64,000 nucleotides of DNA from Isoetes taiwanensis (taxonomy: Eukaryota > Streptophyta > Lycopodiopsida > Isoetales > Isoetaceae): the NCBI GenBank assembly GCA_021234155.1, contig JAJEKV010000342.1, positions 233,361 through 297,360 of the forward strand. The letters run 5' to 3'. The position numbers and the translations under genes were made by a program. Below, piece by piece: positions 12,389-23,900 of this stretch. The first letter of the stretch is position 1; each line of letters opens with the position of its first letter. The notes beneath the pieces are model-generated. The model worked only from the letters and a program-made list of their open reading frames with translations, did no database searches and was not told the origin of the DNA.

Positions 12389-12476
12389 GCCAATTTAAAG
12401 CTTATGCATGGCAAATAAAAGATATTGTGTATGCCAATTTAAAGCTTATGCATGGCAAATAAAAGATATTGTGTAT
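12389..12476. repeat. Perfect 44-bp tandem duplication
   Basis: The unit starting GCCAATTTAAAGCTTATGCA occurs twice back to back (12389-12432 and 12433-12476) with no difference that I can see, so the duplication is recent or an assembly duplicate. Confidence 0.95.
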
Positions 12477-12663
12477 GCTCTTCTCTGTACTAGAAGAAAC
12501 AGCCTTGTTCTTTTCCTTAAAACCAATGGTTTTGATAGAGCTTGAAAAATCTCTATGCCTATTCTAGACGCTAATATTTGTTTGATGACAAATAATACAA
12601 TAAGAAAAGAGTTCATTTTAGGAGGAACATAGGACATGGCTTGTTTTATTATGCTGTCTAAAT

Positions 12664-12950
12664 ATTAGTTTTGAACATGGATAACAACTGGATAGGCGTT
12701 AAGACACCTGCCTTCCACATGTCTCATACCGGTTCTAACTCGTGTGTTGCTTGTGATGGTGGCAGGTATCAGCCCCTATCCTTAAAACTAGGATTTGGAG
12801 TGCAAGAACAAGCTATGGTGTGGTGAAATGATTTTTTTATGATGTGATTTTGTATATCACGAAATAGTTTGGCAGTCATTGCAATAACATATCCAAACTT
12901 ACATGCTATGTTTTGTTATGTTTTGTTATGTTTTGCTATGATATGAAGTG

Positions 12951-12994
<44 letters not shown>

Positions 12995-13417
12995 CCTGAT
13001 TCTTCCATTGGACGTTCGATTTAGTCCGGGCTTCGATTTAATTACCTTTTCAAATTTTTAACTGGATCATAAACTTACTTAATATGTTCGAGCCATCCGT
13101 ATTTTAGGGCTAACATCTCTACCGTTAAGATTCAACAGAGTAACATGAATCTTTCGCATCATTCTGCGATGGATTTGTCCTGAGGCATTTTTGTGCTTGT
13201 GCAATGCTTTTGCGAATGCCAAGGTAAGGTAAATAGTCATGTCTTTAATGAATGATTTGACATGCATAGAAGTTTGCTCCCAAGGTGTTCCTAAATTAAT
13301 TAGGTGTGGTTTTGGCTAAAAACTAAGAAGGGGTCATTACCAAGGTGTTACGAAAATAATAAAAACTATATTTGACAATACCCCATACCCCCACATTTGC
13401 CAATATCCCCATAGTTG
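12664..13417 (+). repeat. Dispersed repeat D, copy 2
   Basis: Second copy of the repeat at 6425-7754. The 13037-13417 part is the near-identical portion. It continues past the end of copy 1 with further CCAATACCCCCAATATTTGAC units, so copy 1 was cut at CCCCATAGTTG when joined to the LINE fragment at 7755. Confidence 0.75.
12908..12992. repeat. (TATGTTTTGT)3 and (CA)n microsatellites
   Basis: Three TATGTTTTGT-type decamers (about 12908-12940) are followed by an uninterrupted CA tract (12952-12992). Confidence 0.95.
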
Positions 13418-13504
13418 CCAATACCCCCAATATTTGACAATTAATGTATACTTTAATGCATATTGTTTTATAATTATGATAATCGTTTTATAATTATATT
13501 ATAA

Positions 13505-13532
13505 CTAGTTATGGTGCCCGGCGTTGCCAGGC
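13505..13532 (-). mobile_element. Helitron-like 3' terminus
   Basis: Read on the minus strand there is a short hairpin with 7-nt arms GCCTGGC and GCCGGGC around AAC (13532-13516), one pairing mismatch, then a 7-nt spacer (ACCATAA), then CTAG followed by T. A GC-rich hairpin a few bases before a CTRR end with T as the next host base is the known 3' signature of Helitron rolling-circle transposons. The element body would extend rightwards (13.5 kb up). I found no clear 5' TC end, Rep or helicase coding, so it would be a non-autonomous or fragmentary copy. Confidence 0.5.
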
Positions 13533-14735
13533 TTAGTAACAATTAAAAGAGGTGTTCGTTTCATGGATAGCTGGAATAGACAATGTGGCCCTGGATGGCT
13601 AAGGGTAGTCTAGAAGAACTTTTTGAGATTCATTGACATGGAATTCAAATATATATATTTTGTGTATGTGGTATTTAGGACTTAACTTGGTTATCTTATA
13701 TTGGATCAAGTACAAATAGTCACAAACTAACATTGAAACCGAAGATAGACTTATAATTTATGCATTTAAATGTGCTCTTGCTTTTCATATAGTTGATCCT
13801 CAATTTTTCTAAAGATAATAATATAGGATCATAGCAACTAAGGAGGATGGTAAAGCAAAATTAGACATAATAGATATCATCAAATGTCTAGGTACCTTTT
13901 CTATATATGATGTTGGAATAGGTAATTTTTGTCTTGCAAGCCTTAATCGTAGATAAATAGGATCTTCTGTGACTTGTGTATAAGGAAAATTTATGGCTCA
14001 TTACATGTAATGACAATGTTTTCTTTTTATTCTAGGTTAGCGATAACGTGTTGAGGAGGCAATTATGCCCGGTAACGGCCTGGCGAGCCCAGTTAGGGCG
14101 AGCTAGATCTCAACCAGGCAAAATTGCCCCTCCCACGGAAAATTTAAGGAGGAGGAAATTTTATGCCATGTGGCACTATTATTGACCACAAATTCAAGGA
14201 AATGTTGCCCATCCTTTTTTAACGTTGCACACAAAGACACTATAGGTTTTAATCTGGGTAATACATGGAAATTTCCTCCTCTAACTATACATTTTGTAAC
14301 TTTATCCTAAGCATAAAACTCATGTGTCGGTGTGTCATGTTACTTGTGTGTCATGTTACTGGCCTTATACATTTATATTTGATCCTTCCATATTTTTTTA
14401 CTTTTTATATTATATGTGATTTGAAGGAATGGTTATAATTGTGTCCCATCTAGTAGTCAAATTATATTCTTTTTGTTTTTTTGTCCCTCCCTTTATATCT
14501 CTTCCCTTAAAACAAATTTAATAACGCAAAACAACTCCTAGCCAATGTGGGCACTATAAACAACTTTTCAATCTTTGAGGGCGACCATAAATATTAATTG
14601 AGCCAATTATTTGATTTGAATGCTGTTTTATTCCTCATGATATGACTGAAGTTCAACTTTCATCATTAATATGATTAATGAAAGAGAAAATGCCATCCTA
14701 ACTTGTGTATGAAAGATAATTTTGATTCACGAAGC
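13533..14735. other. AT-rich, possible non-autonomous Helitron body
   Basis: No open frame of interest. A GC-richer patch (14060-14150) has no recognisable motif. If the terminus at 13505-13532 is real, this stretch is the likeliest body of that element. Confidence 0.35.
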
Positions 14736-14739
14736 AACA

Positions 14740-17380
14740 AAGTCTTGTTTCTTCCCTCGCCATCCTCGATTCTGCATCGGATTATGAGCGTGCAGAGGAT
14801 CACGCCGAAAGATGCTCATGGACCCTCGCCAAAGAATTTCGCGGACCCCCCACACTAGAGCGGCCGAGCATTGCAACCGCTTGGATCGAGCTATTACTGG
14901 ATGTAGCGGGACAGTGTTTTGGGAGACCCCGGCGAAGTCGCCAAGGGACAAATAACCTTTCCGCGAATCCCGGTGGGTTTGATGCGGAGTGTAAAGAACG
15001 TGGCGCCCGGCCACCACACATTCGGATCCGGTACCGCTTGTGGAGCCACCACGACCGATACAGCGTCCATCCGAAGAGGAGACAAAGGCCAGACCGGGCA
15101 CTGTGGGGAGATGTTCGGCCCATTGACACTCATCCTCGAACCTTTTGGCCAGAGTGCTCGGAAGGCCACCCCGGCCCTGGCTGAGGGGACATCACAGGCG
15201 GGGGAATAAGTGCTTGCAAAGAAATTTATGACCCACTGTGGACGCAGACGCCAATACCCCCACAGATGGCCCCCATTGGTTCCGAGAAGGAGGATGTTGT
15301 GGAGGGCCCGCGAACTACCGGGCTAATGGGAAGGTAACCGACCTCGATGGTATCTGAGCCGAGTTTACTCAAATGGGCAGTGGCGGCCGGTGCCGATCCT
15401 CACTACCCTTCAACATAGCATTGCGGGGAAGGTTCCCCGGCAATGGACCACGCGTGGTTGTTCCATTCACAAGGGCGGGCGACATTACCTCGTCCGGCCA
15501 ATTCACGGACAATCATGGTCGGGCTAAAAGATTTGCCAAACCATATCGGCATTCTCGGCGGCGATAGCTGACTAGGCGGCCCGGCGGGCAGCAGATGTCG
15601 CGAGCCCTCACACCTGGCAGGCTTTAGACCCCGCCACTCAACGATTGACCATATCTTTACACCATGCATTGAAAGATTTGAAACCATCGGGTGAGGACTT
15701 GTATTGCCGCTTTGTGGACTTCGGCTTTCGACACGTCCCCCAGAAAAGCCGGTGGACTAGATCACAATCACGCTGGGGCTGCGCGTAATGCCATATACGA
15801 GGTTGTATGAGAGTTGTTTGGCGGATGCGTACCGTATGGGCCAAGCATTCCACCAAGTAGCCGGGGTCCGGCGGGGGCTGCCCCTCTCACCAACACTTTT
15901 GGCCCTACATTGACCCGGTTAGAGCCCGCCATCGAGCATGGGGGATGGCATCTGACTTTGCTAAAAATAATCCGCCCACTCATTTATGCAGAGCGATGTT
16001 GACCTTCCGCCCACACCCCTATGGAGTCTCATCACGGATGCCCTAGACACATTCACAAAGCATGTGACAATGCTTGTGAACTGCCAAGACGTGGTGGTTC
16101 TCATATCCTTTCACGCCTATCCCACGCCTCACACTCACACATACTCGAGGATAGCTGTGGAGATCAATGCCCACCTACAAGTACTTAGAGGTGGGAGTTT
16201 CCCTCGCCTGTTGGGGAGGCGCCCATCCGCTTTGGTGAAGGACAAAGGCTGGAAGGCTTTTATGCCATCGCAGAACAACGGTCACCGTGCAGAGCTCTGC
16301 GATTGGGGCCATCAACACATCCGTTTAGAGCCGTCGAAGCCCGCACTTCCTCATACGATGTCGAGGTTTGGGGTCCGACCGGTCTCTTCGGGCGAACTGG
16401 AATGACTTGGAGCAGGTCGCGAGAAGGCATTTTTTGGCCTGAGCACTTGGGGTGAAACCGGTCCCCATCGAGTTAGCTGCGAACGGATTTTAGCCGCCTA
16501 CCGGCACTCTTGATAGACACATCGCCTTCGAGAAAGTGGTTAATATGGGTGATGCTTTCGGCCCCGCGACTGGCTTACGCCAGGGCAATGGGCCCACAGC
16601 CGCCGTATTCGCTGGAGGGGTAAGAGAGATTTGGTTCGCCGTGATGGAATGTGCAGGATCACGTGTGGAAGGTGGGACACAGCCCGATCGTGGCGACTAG
16701 CGAGAGGAATACGGGACGCTTGCTTCCTTGGCAAGCGGGATCCCGGCTTTGTGAGCAGTCAAAATGGCCCATTACAAGGAGCACATCAAACCGGGCGGGC
16801 GCAACTCTACCTCCGCTCCCATTCGGGCCGAAAAAGCGCAGCACTCATTGCCTCCATTCGCCCCGGTGCCCACCATCTCCAGAGATCGAGACGGGGCGTG
16901 GATTGGGAGCCCCCCGGCCAGACGTGCTCGATCAGCGTCAACCCGGGTGCCATTGAGGATGAGTCTCACACTTTCCGTGAGTTGCCCATGATCTACCGGA
17001 TCCGGGCCGATATATGTTCCCTTAGTACGGCCGGGACTTGCCTATATTTGCCGATGAACACACCACAACGATGCGTGCCCCATGGTCGGTGCATTCGGGA
17101 GGTACCGAAACGCGAGCCCACCTTTGCCCCCCAACGGCTGCTCATTGATCGGCACTATGGGTGCTGCATAATGAGTGTATATATTTGTGTTTTGCATTTC
17201 ATATATTGGAACGGTTTGTCGGCCAGGTGATTCGCCGCCGGTTTTCCCTCGAAAACCCTTCTGGCGGGGTTTTTAATCAGGATAGTAATCCGCTTCTTTG
17301 CTTTTTTTATTGGGTCCCATAGACCCGATTGGTTCTCGTGGGCCGATAAAAATATCTTCCTTCCTTCCTTTCCTTCCTTC
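14740..17380 (+). mobile_element. LINE, 5'-truncated GC-rich copy with (TTCC)n tail
   Basis: The non-LTR retrotransposon starts abruptly in the endonuclease-RT linker, which aligns with 58220 onwards of the 57-kb copy. In order: linker segment LANGK-like region near 15330; AGFRPRHSTIDHIFT (15618-15662), the RT palm entry motif; RGLPLSPTLL (about 15868-15900); the catalytic box near 15985-15995, where YA is intact but a base insertion breaks the DD; then the C-terminal IEDESHTF motif (about 16950-16973). The 3' untranslated end has the same GGGTCCCATAGACC.GATTGG block as the other copies and finishes in CTTCCTTCCTTCC (17356-17380). Frames are broken in many places, so it is inactive. The GC-rich composition stands out against the AT-rich flanks. 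Confidence 0.88.
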
Positions 17381-18860
17381 TTGCATTCGAGATCAATTTA
17401 CCTCCTTTAATGCATGAAATAATAATCGTGACTTGAAGCACAAATAGTATCTAAGAAGACCAGAAACTCAAACATGTTTGTGGATTACTTTTAGGACTAA
17501 GAAAATCATTCACTATCCTTTTTGAAGATAGCATTCATCCCATCATAAGCTCAAAATATTGCTTTATAATTTAGTTGAACCTCGACATTCTCCTTTCAAA
17601 TAAGCTGTCTCAATACCTTGTTTCTGATTCATAACGGGGTTCATATGGTATAATTGCATTCAATTATGGCTTGATATATTTGACAATCTCATTAAAATTT
17701 TCATAAAGAAAACAATTAATAGGATCCATTCTCGGTGTCTCAACAATCGCTTCCACTCGCCTCTCCTTTGTTCGAATGCCTCTAAATCAACTTGTTTCTT
17801 TTGTACGCCTCTAAATCAACTTGTTTCTTTTTTGTACGCTCAAATGATGGACTACTTGATTTACACAAGTACCCATACAATACCCATAACCTTCAAATGA
17901 TTTGAAAATGGCTCCATAAAGATTTTTCACACGTTGAGATGATAAAGAAAATAGCGCCTTAAAATTGTATCATCTGTTGTTACAAACCAACAAAAAACAC
18001 ATAATTGAAATTTTGAGTTGGAGCGGGCTTATAATTTACCTTCAAAAAGAATGTATTTGCTCTCTTAGTTGAGCGAACCCTCTGAATATTGGGACATGCA
18101 AACGTCAAGATTATAGATCACCTCAATGCATTGCGCTTAACAAAGCCCGTGAGAAGCAATGCTCTTATAAAAAACTAATAACATTTTATCCGCCCCATAA
18201 TTAAAGATTCTCGTGTTGTGTAATGCATAGGTATTGAGTGCCCCTCACTTGCAAGCAAAAGGTTATATGAGAATGTTAAACTAATAGTAGCATTCTAAGA
18301 GACTTCACATATGGCAAAAATCCACAATGCGTTAAAACATTTCATCGGATCATAATCTTGCAAAACCAATCAAAGACTTGACATATGACAAACCCACAAT
18401 GTGGGAAAAGTTGATCAAAATATGAGCGTAGCCATACTTGCATACATATATGACTTCTAGCCATGACAACATCTATGCAAATAGATCCAAGTGTCCAATG
18501 CATGCTTACAACACATCAAGTGTAGAGTAAACAAAAAATAAAGGATGGACAAATCATATTATTCCCGCAAGCTCATCCATCTTATAAGCCCAGCCGACCT
18601 CACGTGTTCAAACCATGTCGACAAGAGATATGCTAGGGTAGTACCTTGGTTGGTTCTTGGATGTGTCATGTTAGATCCAAAGACACGCTCACATTTCCTG
18701 CAAGTAGTACAATGCTACAATGGTGTAAGTATAATGCCCAAGCATCGTGAGTCCTTGAAGATCTCAACATTTCTATTGGAAAATGCAGCCATAGATGCTT
18801 ATTTGGTTTTGTTTCCATAAGTCAAAGATCAGCAGTCTAAAAACGTTCCCATACCTAAAA
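17381..18860. other. AT-rich, no gene seen; small direct duplications
   Basis: GCCTCTAAATCAACTTGTTT occurs twice in tandem (about 17778-17838, units of about 30 bp). ACTT(C/G)ACATATG(G/A)CAAA with a following CCACAATG recurs about 75 bp apart near 18302 and 18377. One 91-codon plus frame (18545-18820) has no recognisable motif. Confidence 0.5.
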
Positions 18861-18865
18861 ATCAA

Positions 18866-20722
18866 ATAGATAGATAGATAGGGATACATTATCGTCCCTT
18901 GTGCCCCTCGAGGCCTCGACTTATGTAGCATGGGCGAAGGCCTTTACGGGTGCTACTAGCTCATCATGTTGGTTTACAATGTAACCTTTTCTCAAGGCTT
19001 CACTTTTCTCTATTAATACCGGGCCCGCTTTGGATCGGCTTCAAGGCCGCACCGGCGCGTCGTTATCAATCAGCTTTGAGTCGAGCATTTCGAGGCGGTA
19101 TGGTCCGCCTCTTAGGTGGTTCATAACGAAGCCCTTTTCTTTATGTACTTCCGGTGTCTTGCCATCATTTCGTATTGCGCCCGCGGATCCCTCATTGTTT
19201 CGACCTTGCCATCATGATGTGTACAAAGCTGACCCCACCTTTACATTTTCGTACTTGTTCCCGATGTCTTCATATAACGCATTCATTTAGCATATGATCT
19301 TCATCTTCCACCCCTACGTCACGATTTCGTGATATCCAGATCCTCCCTCTCTATTCTCCGCCATCCGTCCTTTTTCGATTCTTAGGTCATGGCTTCCCGG
19401 AATCTTGCTAGGGCATCCTTCCCGGCTTTTCCTATTAAGTTATCCCGATACATCGTTGTCCTATCCGCTGTCGGGTTGAATCTCGCCATAAGCCATATTG
19501 TCTTGGGCTCCGTGTGATTTTGCAGCCAGGCTTGTGTGGCTTTGTTTGCCCATTCATCCTTCCATTCTCCCTCACTAATGAGGTCGCTCAGGTTCATCCC
19601 ATTTTTCTTGTCCACACCGCCACATCCCTAAACCAACCGTTATTCGATTATGTGGGCTTTCGCTAACTCATTAATCGCAATATTCGCTAACTTATTCGGT
19701 TTTCCACCCGCATTGTTTCTTATGAGATATCTGATGGTCTTTTCCCATGCCCTTACTTTGATCGGTTTACCTCGGTCTCATATACTATAGTTGTTTTTTG
19801 GTGTGTTCGATTTCTCGCCTTGAATTCTGTTTGTGCCATTGCCACGTAAATTCCTTCCCTTTTCCCATTTTTTCTCGTCGGCCCGGTCCCTGGGCCTCTG
19901 CTCCCTATAGTGTGTTAGTTGCAACCACGCGCAATAACAAATAGCATTTGATTTCCCAATTTATTATCCCGCTTTTGTTGCGGTTTTTCATATTGTAGTA
20001 GCCCGATAGTCATTTTGGAATCTTGTATCCCCTTTAGCCCATTTTCATTCCCAAATACCTAAACGGTTTGTGTCTATTTTGTGGCGAAAAAAGACTATTT
20101 TGGTTTTCACGAGGTTAATGTCGACCGTCTTTTCGAGAAGCTCTCCAACGGTTTGAAGAACACGTGCATCCCCTTGTTCTTTGTGGCCATCATGCTCGTG
20201 TCATCTCAAGATATAGCATGATGGGTACTTTGGTGTCCCCTAGAATAGGGGCTGCCTCAGGTCCCTTGCTATTCCGCTATAAAATCCTCAGAATGCATCT
20301 ATGTATATTCCAAACAATTAGGGGGATAGGGGCATCCCCGTTTGACTCCCCGTCGCAATCTATCGCTTTCCCTTCTTCTTCCATTTTTTAAGCGATATAC
20401 ATTATAGTACAATCTTGCAATTGCCCCCACCATATCCTTTGGTGCCTGCATATCTATAAGCCTTTGTATTAGTTTTTCCCTCGGGACTGTGTCAAAAGCT
20501 TTCTAAGATCTCCATTTAGAAATGTTGTTTTAACATCCATTTGATGAATATAAAGTCCACAAAGCAGTATATTATTTTCTTCCCTTGGTTTCTATTCTGT
20601 TCTACCAGTAACCTGAGGGTCACTAGGTGATCCGTAGTTGAGTGTTCCGTCAACCCCCGCCTTTGTGCTCTCCAGGTTTCCCACCCTCGCCCATTGTTTT
20701 AGCTTGTTGTCTGACAGAGCTA
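18866..20722 (-). mobile_element. LINE 3' half (RT to tail), minus strand, left of Copia insertion
   Basis: Reading down the minus strand: HSTTDHLVTLRLLVEQ then KKIIYCFVDF (about 20650-20552), a 47-nt foreign patch (20505-20551), then AFDTVPREKLIQRL (20500-20460), RGVKRGCPYPP (about 20353-20320), a degenerate catalytic region (DDTSMMATKNKG, about 20225-20190), and FRYLGMKM (about 20060). The 77-codon frame 19615-19382 is the C-terminal region. The sequence ends in (CTAT)n at 18881-18866, a short tandem-repeat tail. This is the RT half of a second LINE family, distinct in sequence from the 14.7/57 kb family. Its 5' half lies on the far side of the Copia element (23901 up). Multiple stops and shifts show it is dead. 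Confidence 0.85.
20505..20551 (-). mobile_element. Copia RT patch inside LINE RT
   Basis: Between the LINE codons for CFVDF and RKAFDTVP, which are normally contiguous, about 47 nt are inserted. On the minus strand they read HQMDVKTTFLNGDL, the conserved Ty1/Copia reverse transcriptase motif. It is a fragment of a different retroelement class placed precisely inside the LINE palm. It resembles, but is not identical to, the matching motif of the neighbouring Copia at about 21950. Confidence 0.75.
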
Positions 20723-23287
20723 AATTAAAATCCATTCGTTCTGACAGAGGAGGAGAGTATTTATCAAACAAGTTTAAGCAATTCAGATTTCTAATGGCAT
20801 AAAGAGGCAGCTTACATGTAGGTGGGTCCCCAACAAAATGGGGTTGCAGAAAGAAAAAACAGAACCTTAATGGATGCAGTGAGATCCATGATTAAAAATT
20901 GTGGATTACCTAATTATCTCTGGGAAGAGGCTTTGAAGACAGCAGTACAAATCCAAAACAATTTGCCAACATCAAGTCTAAAAGGTAATGTCCCTAACTT
21001 GCTTTGGTCAAATTCTACAAAAGGATGTAAACTATGATATGTACAAATGCTATGGTTGTTTGGTGTATTTTCACATTTCTGAGAACTAAGGCGAGAAAAC
21101 TAGCTAGCAAAGGGGAAGGCTATCTAGTTGGATATGACGGAAAGCAAAAAGGATCTGAGAATTTTTTGTGCCAAAGAGTAAAGAGATAATTGTAAGTAGA
21201 GATGTTTGTTTTGATGAAAATACCGTATATAAGACGGACATGCAAAATCTGCGACAACAAAAACATTTCAAATGTGGAACAAGAAATAGATAAAATGCAA
21301 AACTTGGAACCGGACATATGCTCTAATGTTGACTCGAGATAAGTGATTAGAAAAAGAGAGAAACTATGAAATTATAGGTGGTGATGAGGAACATGAGGAA
21401 CAACCAACAAAAAGCCATGATGAAGAACTAGAACCGCCTTTGATTCAAAGAAAAGAAAAACACAAGTAGAGAGGTTACTTGAAGAAGCACACATTAACAA
21501 TGAAGGCAATGGTAGGACAGAAAGAGGAAGGAGTTTGAGACTGGAAAGACAAGGGCAGGAACTAGAACAACAAGACATAGATCAAATTCTGGCCATTATG
21601 GATGATGAGGTTGTACCCTCTACTGTAGAAGAAGCTTTAAATTTAGTAGAAAAGGAAAATTGGTAAAAAGCCATGCGGGAGGAATTAGAATCATTTAAGT
21701 GTACTCACACTTATGATCTTGTAGTTGAACCAAAAGAGACAAATATTATAGGCAAATGAAATTTTTAGAATCAAAGATTGTGCGGATGGAACAAAAAGTA
21801 CAAAGCAAGGTTAGTAGCTCAGGGATTATATTAATACTCAAAAAAGGGGCAGGGATTATGAGACATATTCTCCTATTGTAAAATTAACTAGCATTAGATT
21901 ACCGCTTAGCTTGGCAAATGCTAGAAACTTGGAACTCCATCACATGGATGTAAAGACAACATTTTGAATGCAAAAATTGATGGAGATGTTTACATGAGGC
22001 AGGCCTTGATTTGTTCAAGAATGACATGATGTGGAAGTTGAACAAAGCGGTTTATGGCTTAAAAACAAGCTCCAAGGGAATGGTATTTTTGCATAGACCA
22101 TTACTTGAGAGAACAAGGGTTTGAGAAATTGAAAAATGATGGCAACATTTATAGATTCAAATGGAGAGAATTATTGTATGATTGCTCTTTATGTTGATGA
22201 TTGTATTATGATTGCAAATAACACTCATTGTCTAGCTCATTGCAAAGAAATTCTCAAAAGCGGACATTTCAAAATGACATTTGGGAGAGTTAAAACAATT
22301 TCTTGGCATAGAAGTGAGTCGAGATAGGGATAAAGAAAATTTTGAAATCAAAACAAAGCAAGCATATTCAGAACATGTTGAAAAAGGTTTAACCGGAAGA
22401 TGCAAATCCAGTCTCCACCAATAACTCCAGCCACAGATTAACTGAAGAAAAGAAGGAATATCAAAGGAGACAAAGGATATGGAAAAAGTGCCATATAGAG
22501 CTTTAGTTGGCTGTTTGCTCTATTTATCCAATAACACCAGACCTGACATATCCTATATTTTGAATGTACTTAGCAGAAAATCTCATAATCCAAGTAAAGA
22601 CCACTGGCAAGCAGGAAAAAGAGTGCTCAGATATTTGAAAAATACTCAAGACTTTGGCATAACATATGACTCAGATAATCTGGAACTTTCTGCATTTAGT
22701 GATGCTGACTGGGGAGGAGACCTCAGTTCTAGAAAATCAACATCTGGATTTGTAATTTATCTAGGGGGTGGAGCAATAAATTGGAAGAGCAAAAGGCAAA
22801 CTGCCATAGCCATGTCAGCTGAGAGCGGTATCTTTGCCCTCATCTTTGGTTGCAAAAGAAATAACTTGGCTCAAGACTTCTGGAAGAATTAGAATGTGTA
22901 CAAGCAAATCCTACAAGGATATGGACAGACAACCAAAGTTGTATTGCAATAGTCAAGAATCTTGTTGATCACGAGAGGACAAAACATATTGAGCTCAATA
23001 TTCATTTTATCGGGGATTTAATGAGAAAAAGTATATTCAAATGAGTTACATTAGACGAAAAATCGGGTTCGACATTTTTACAAAGCCTTGGCGGTTGTCA
23101 AAATTTGTACAACACGGGAACAACTTGAAGGTAAATATGAACTTATGAACTTAAGGTTATGGGTTATCTTGAAGCAAATAAGAACAAGTAGCGAGAAAAT
23201 CTCCGTAACATTGTTTTACGATTGAAAATACTTTGTTTACGATTAATGAGGTTCCAAATAGTACAGCATTCGTTGAAAGATTATTTA

Positions 23288-23328
23288 ATTATATGGTGAA
23301 GGAGGAATGTTGGGGTTCACCATATAAT
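23288..23328. repeat. Perfect 13-bp hairpin across PPT/LTR boundary
   Basis: ATTATATGGTGAA (23288-23300) and its exact inverse complement TTCACCATATAAT (23316-23328) flank a 15-nt loop, GGAGGAATGTTGGGG. The loop contains the end of the polypurine tract and the first bases (TGTTGGGG) of the LTR. Confidence 0.9.
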
Positions 23329-23900
23329 CGAATATTTCACCGAGATCATGTTCACCTAACTCAATAGTGATGATGCCCCCGACAAATGTAAACATCTACC
23401 CTAATGGTTTATATGAACCTAAAGGGCATGTATATAGTGTAACTATTAAAGTTAAATCTTTTCATTGGTTTTGTATGGTCAATGGTTGGCTTCAATTTGG
23501 AGCCAACCTCAACATTCAAAAGAAGGATTTACAGTGGCCCAGATTCTCTCGGCATAACCGGCCGAAGCTATGAGTTTAATGGACGGTGTAATGGGGACTT
23601 TCGGATGAGCGATTGAAGTATTCGGCAAGGATTTGATTGATCTAATTCATCCATGAGATCGGTCCAAGACCATCAAATTGCTACATTATCTTTTAAGTCC
23701 AAATGAATGATGTCCTTATTTGAATATTTGACCATTGTCATTTTTTTACATTCGAAAAAACAATTCTTGAAGGTGTTTATCTATGAATTGAGTTATTGAA
23801 TTGGTTGAAGGTTTTTCTAGTAAAGTTATTGTGCTAGAGCATTGTTGTGGATTTAGAATAACCGCATAAATTGTTCTATAGATAATATTTGATTCCAACA
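23308..23900 (+). repeat. 3' LTR of Copia element
   Basis: Boundaries are set by the polypurine tract just before TGTTGG (23308) and the terminal CCAACA (23895-23900), giving a 593-bp LTR with TG...CA ends and a 6-bp terminal inverted repeat. Minus-strand LINE sequence resumes immediately after it. With the 5' LTR lost, no LTR-LTR age or target duplication can be read. Confidence 0.75.

Larger units (their letters stand above)
20705..23900 (+). mobile_element. Ty1/Copia retrotransposon, 5'-deleted
   Basis: The plus strand enters mid-integrase: SIRSDRGGEYLSNKF (about 20730-20775), then PQQNGVAERKNRTLMDAV (about 20824-20880) and the rest of the integrase C-terminal half (open to 21037). The RT follows in broken frames: MDVKTTF (about 21950) and LYVDDCIMIAN (about 22183-22215, catalytic YVDD intact). 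RNase H is open at 22479-22892 (RALVGCLLYLSNNTRPDISY through DADWGGD and KSTSGF), with TDNQSCIAI and ERTKHIEL in another frame to about 23010. A purine tract (GAAGGAGGAA, 23298-23307) precedes an LTR (23308-23900). The 5' LTR, gag, protease and N-terminal integrase are missing. The element lies inside a minus-strand LINE and the left junction falls near 20705-20722, where TCTGACAGAG occurs in both flank and element. It cannot be autonomous. Confidence 0.9.

Noticed and set aside
17726-17742. CCATTCTCGGTGTCTCA shared with about 63941
   Set aside because: Only 17 bp in common; flanks do not align.
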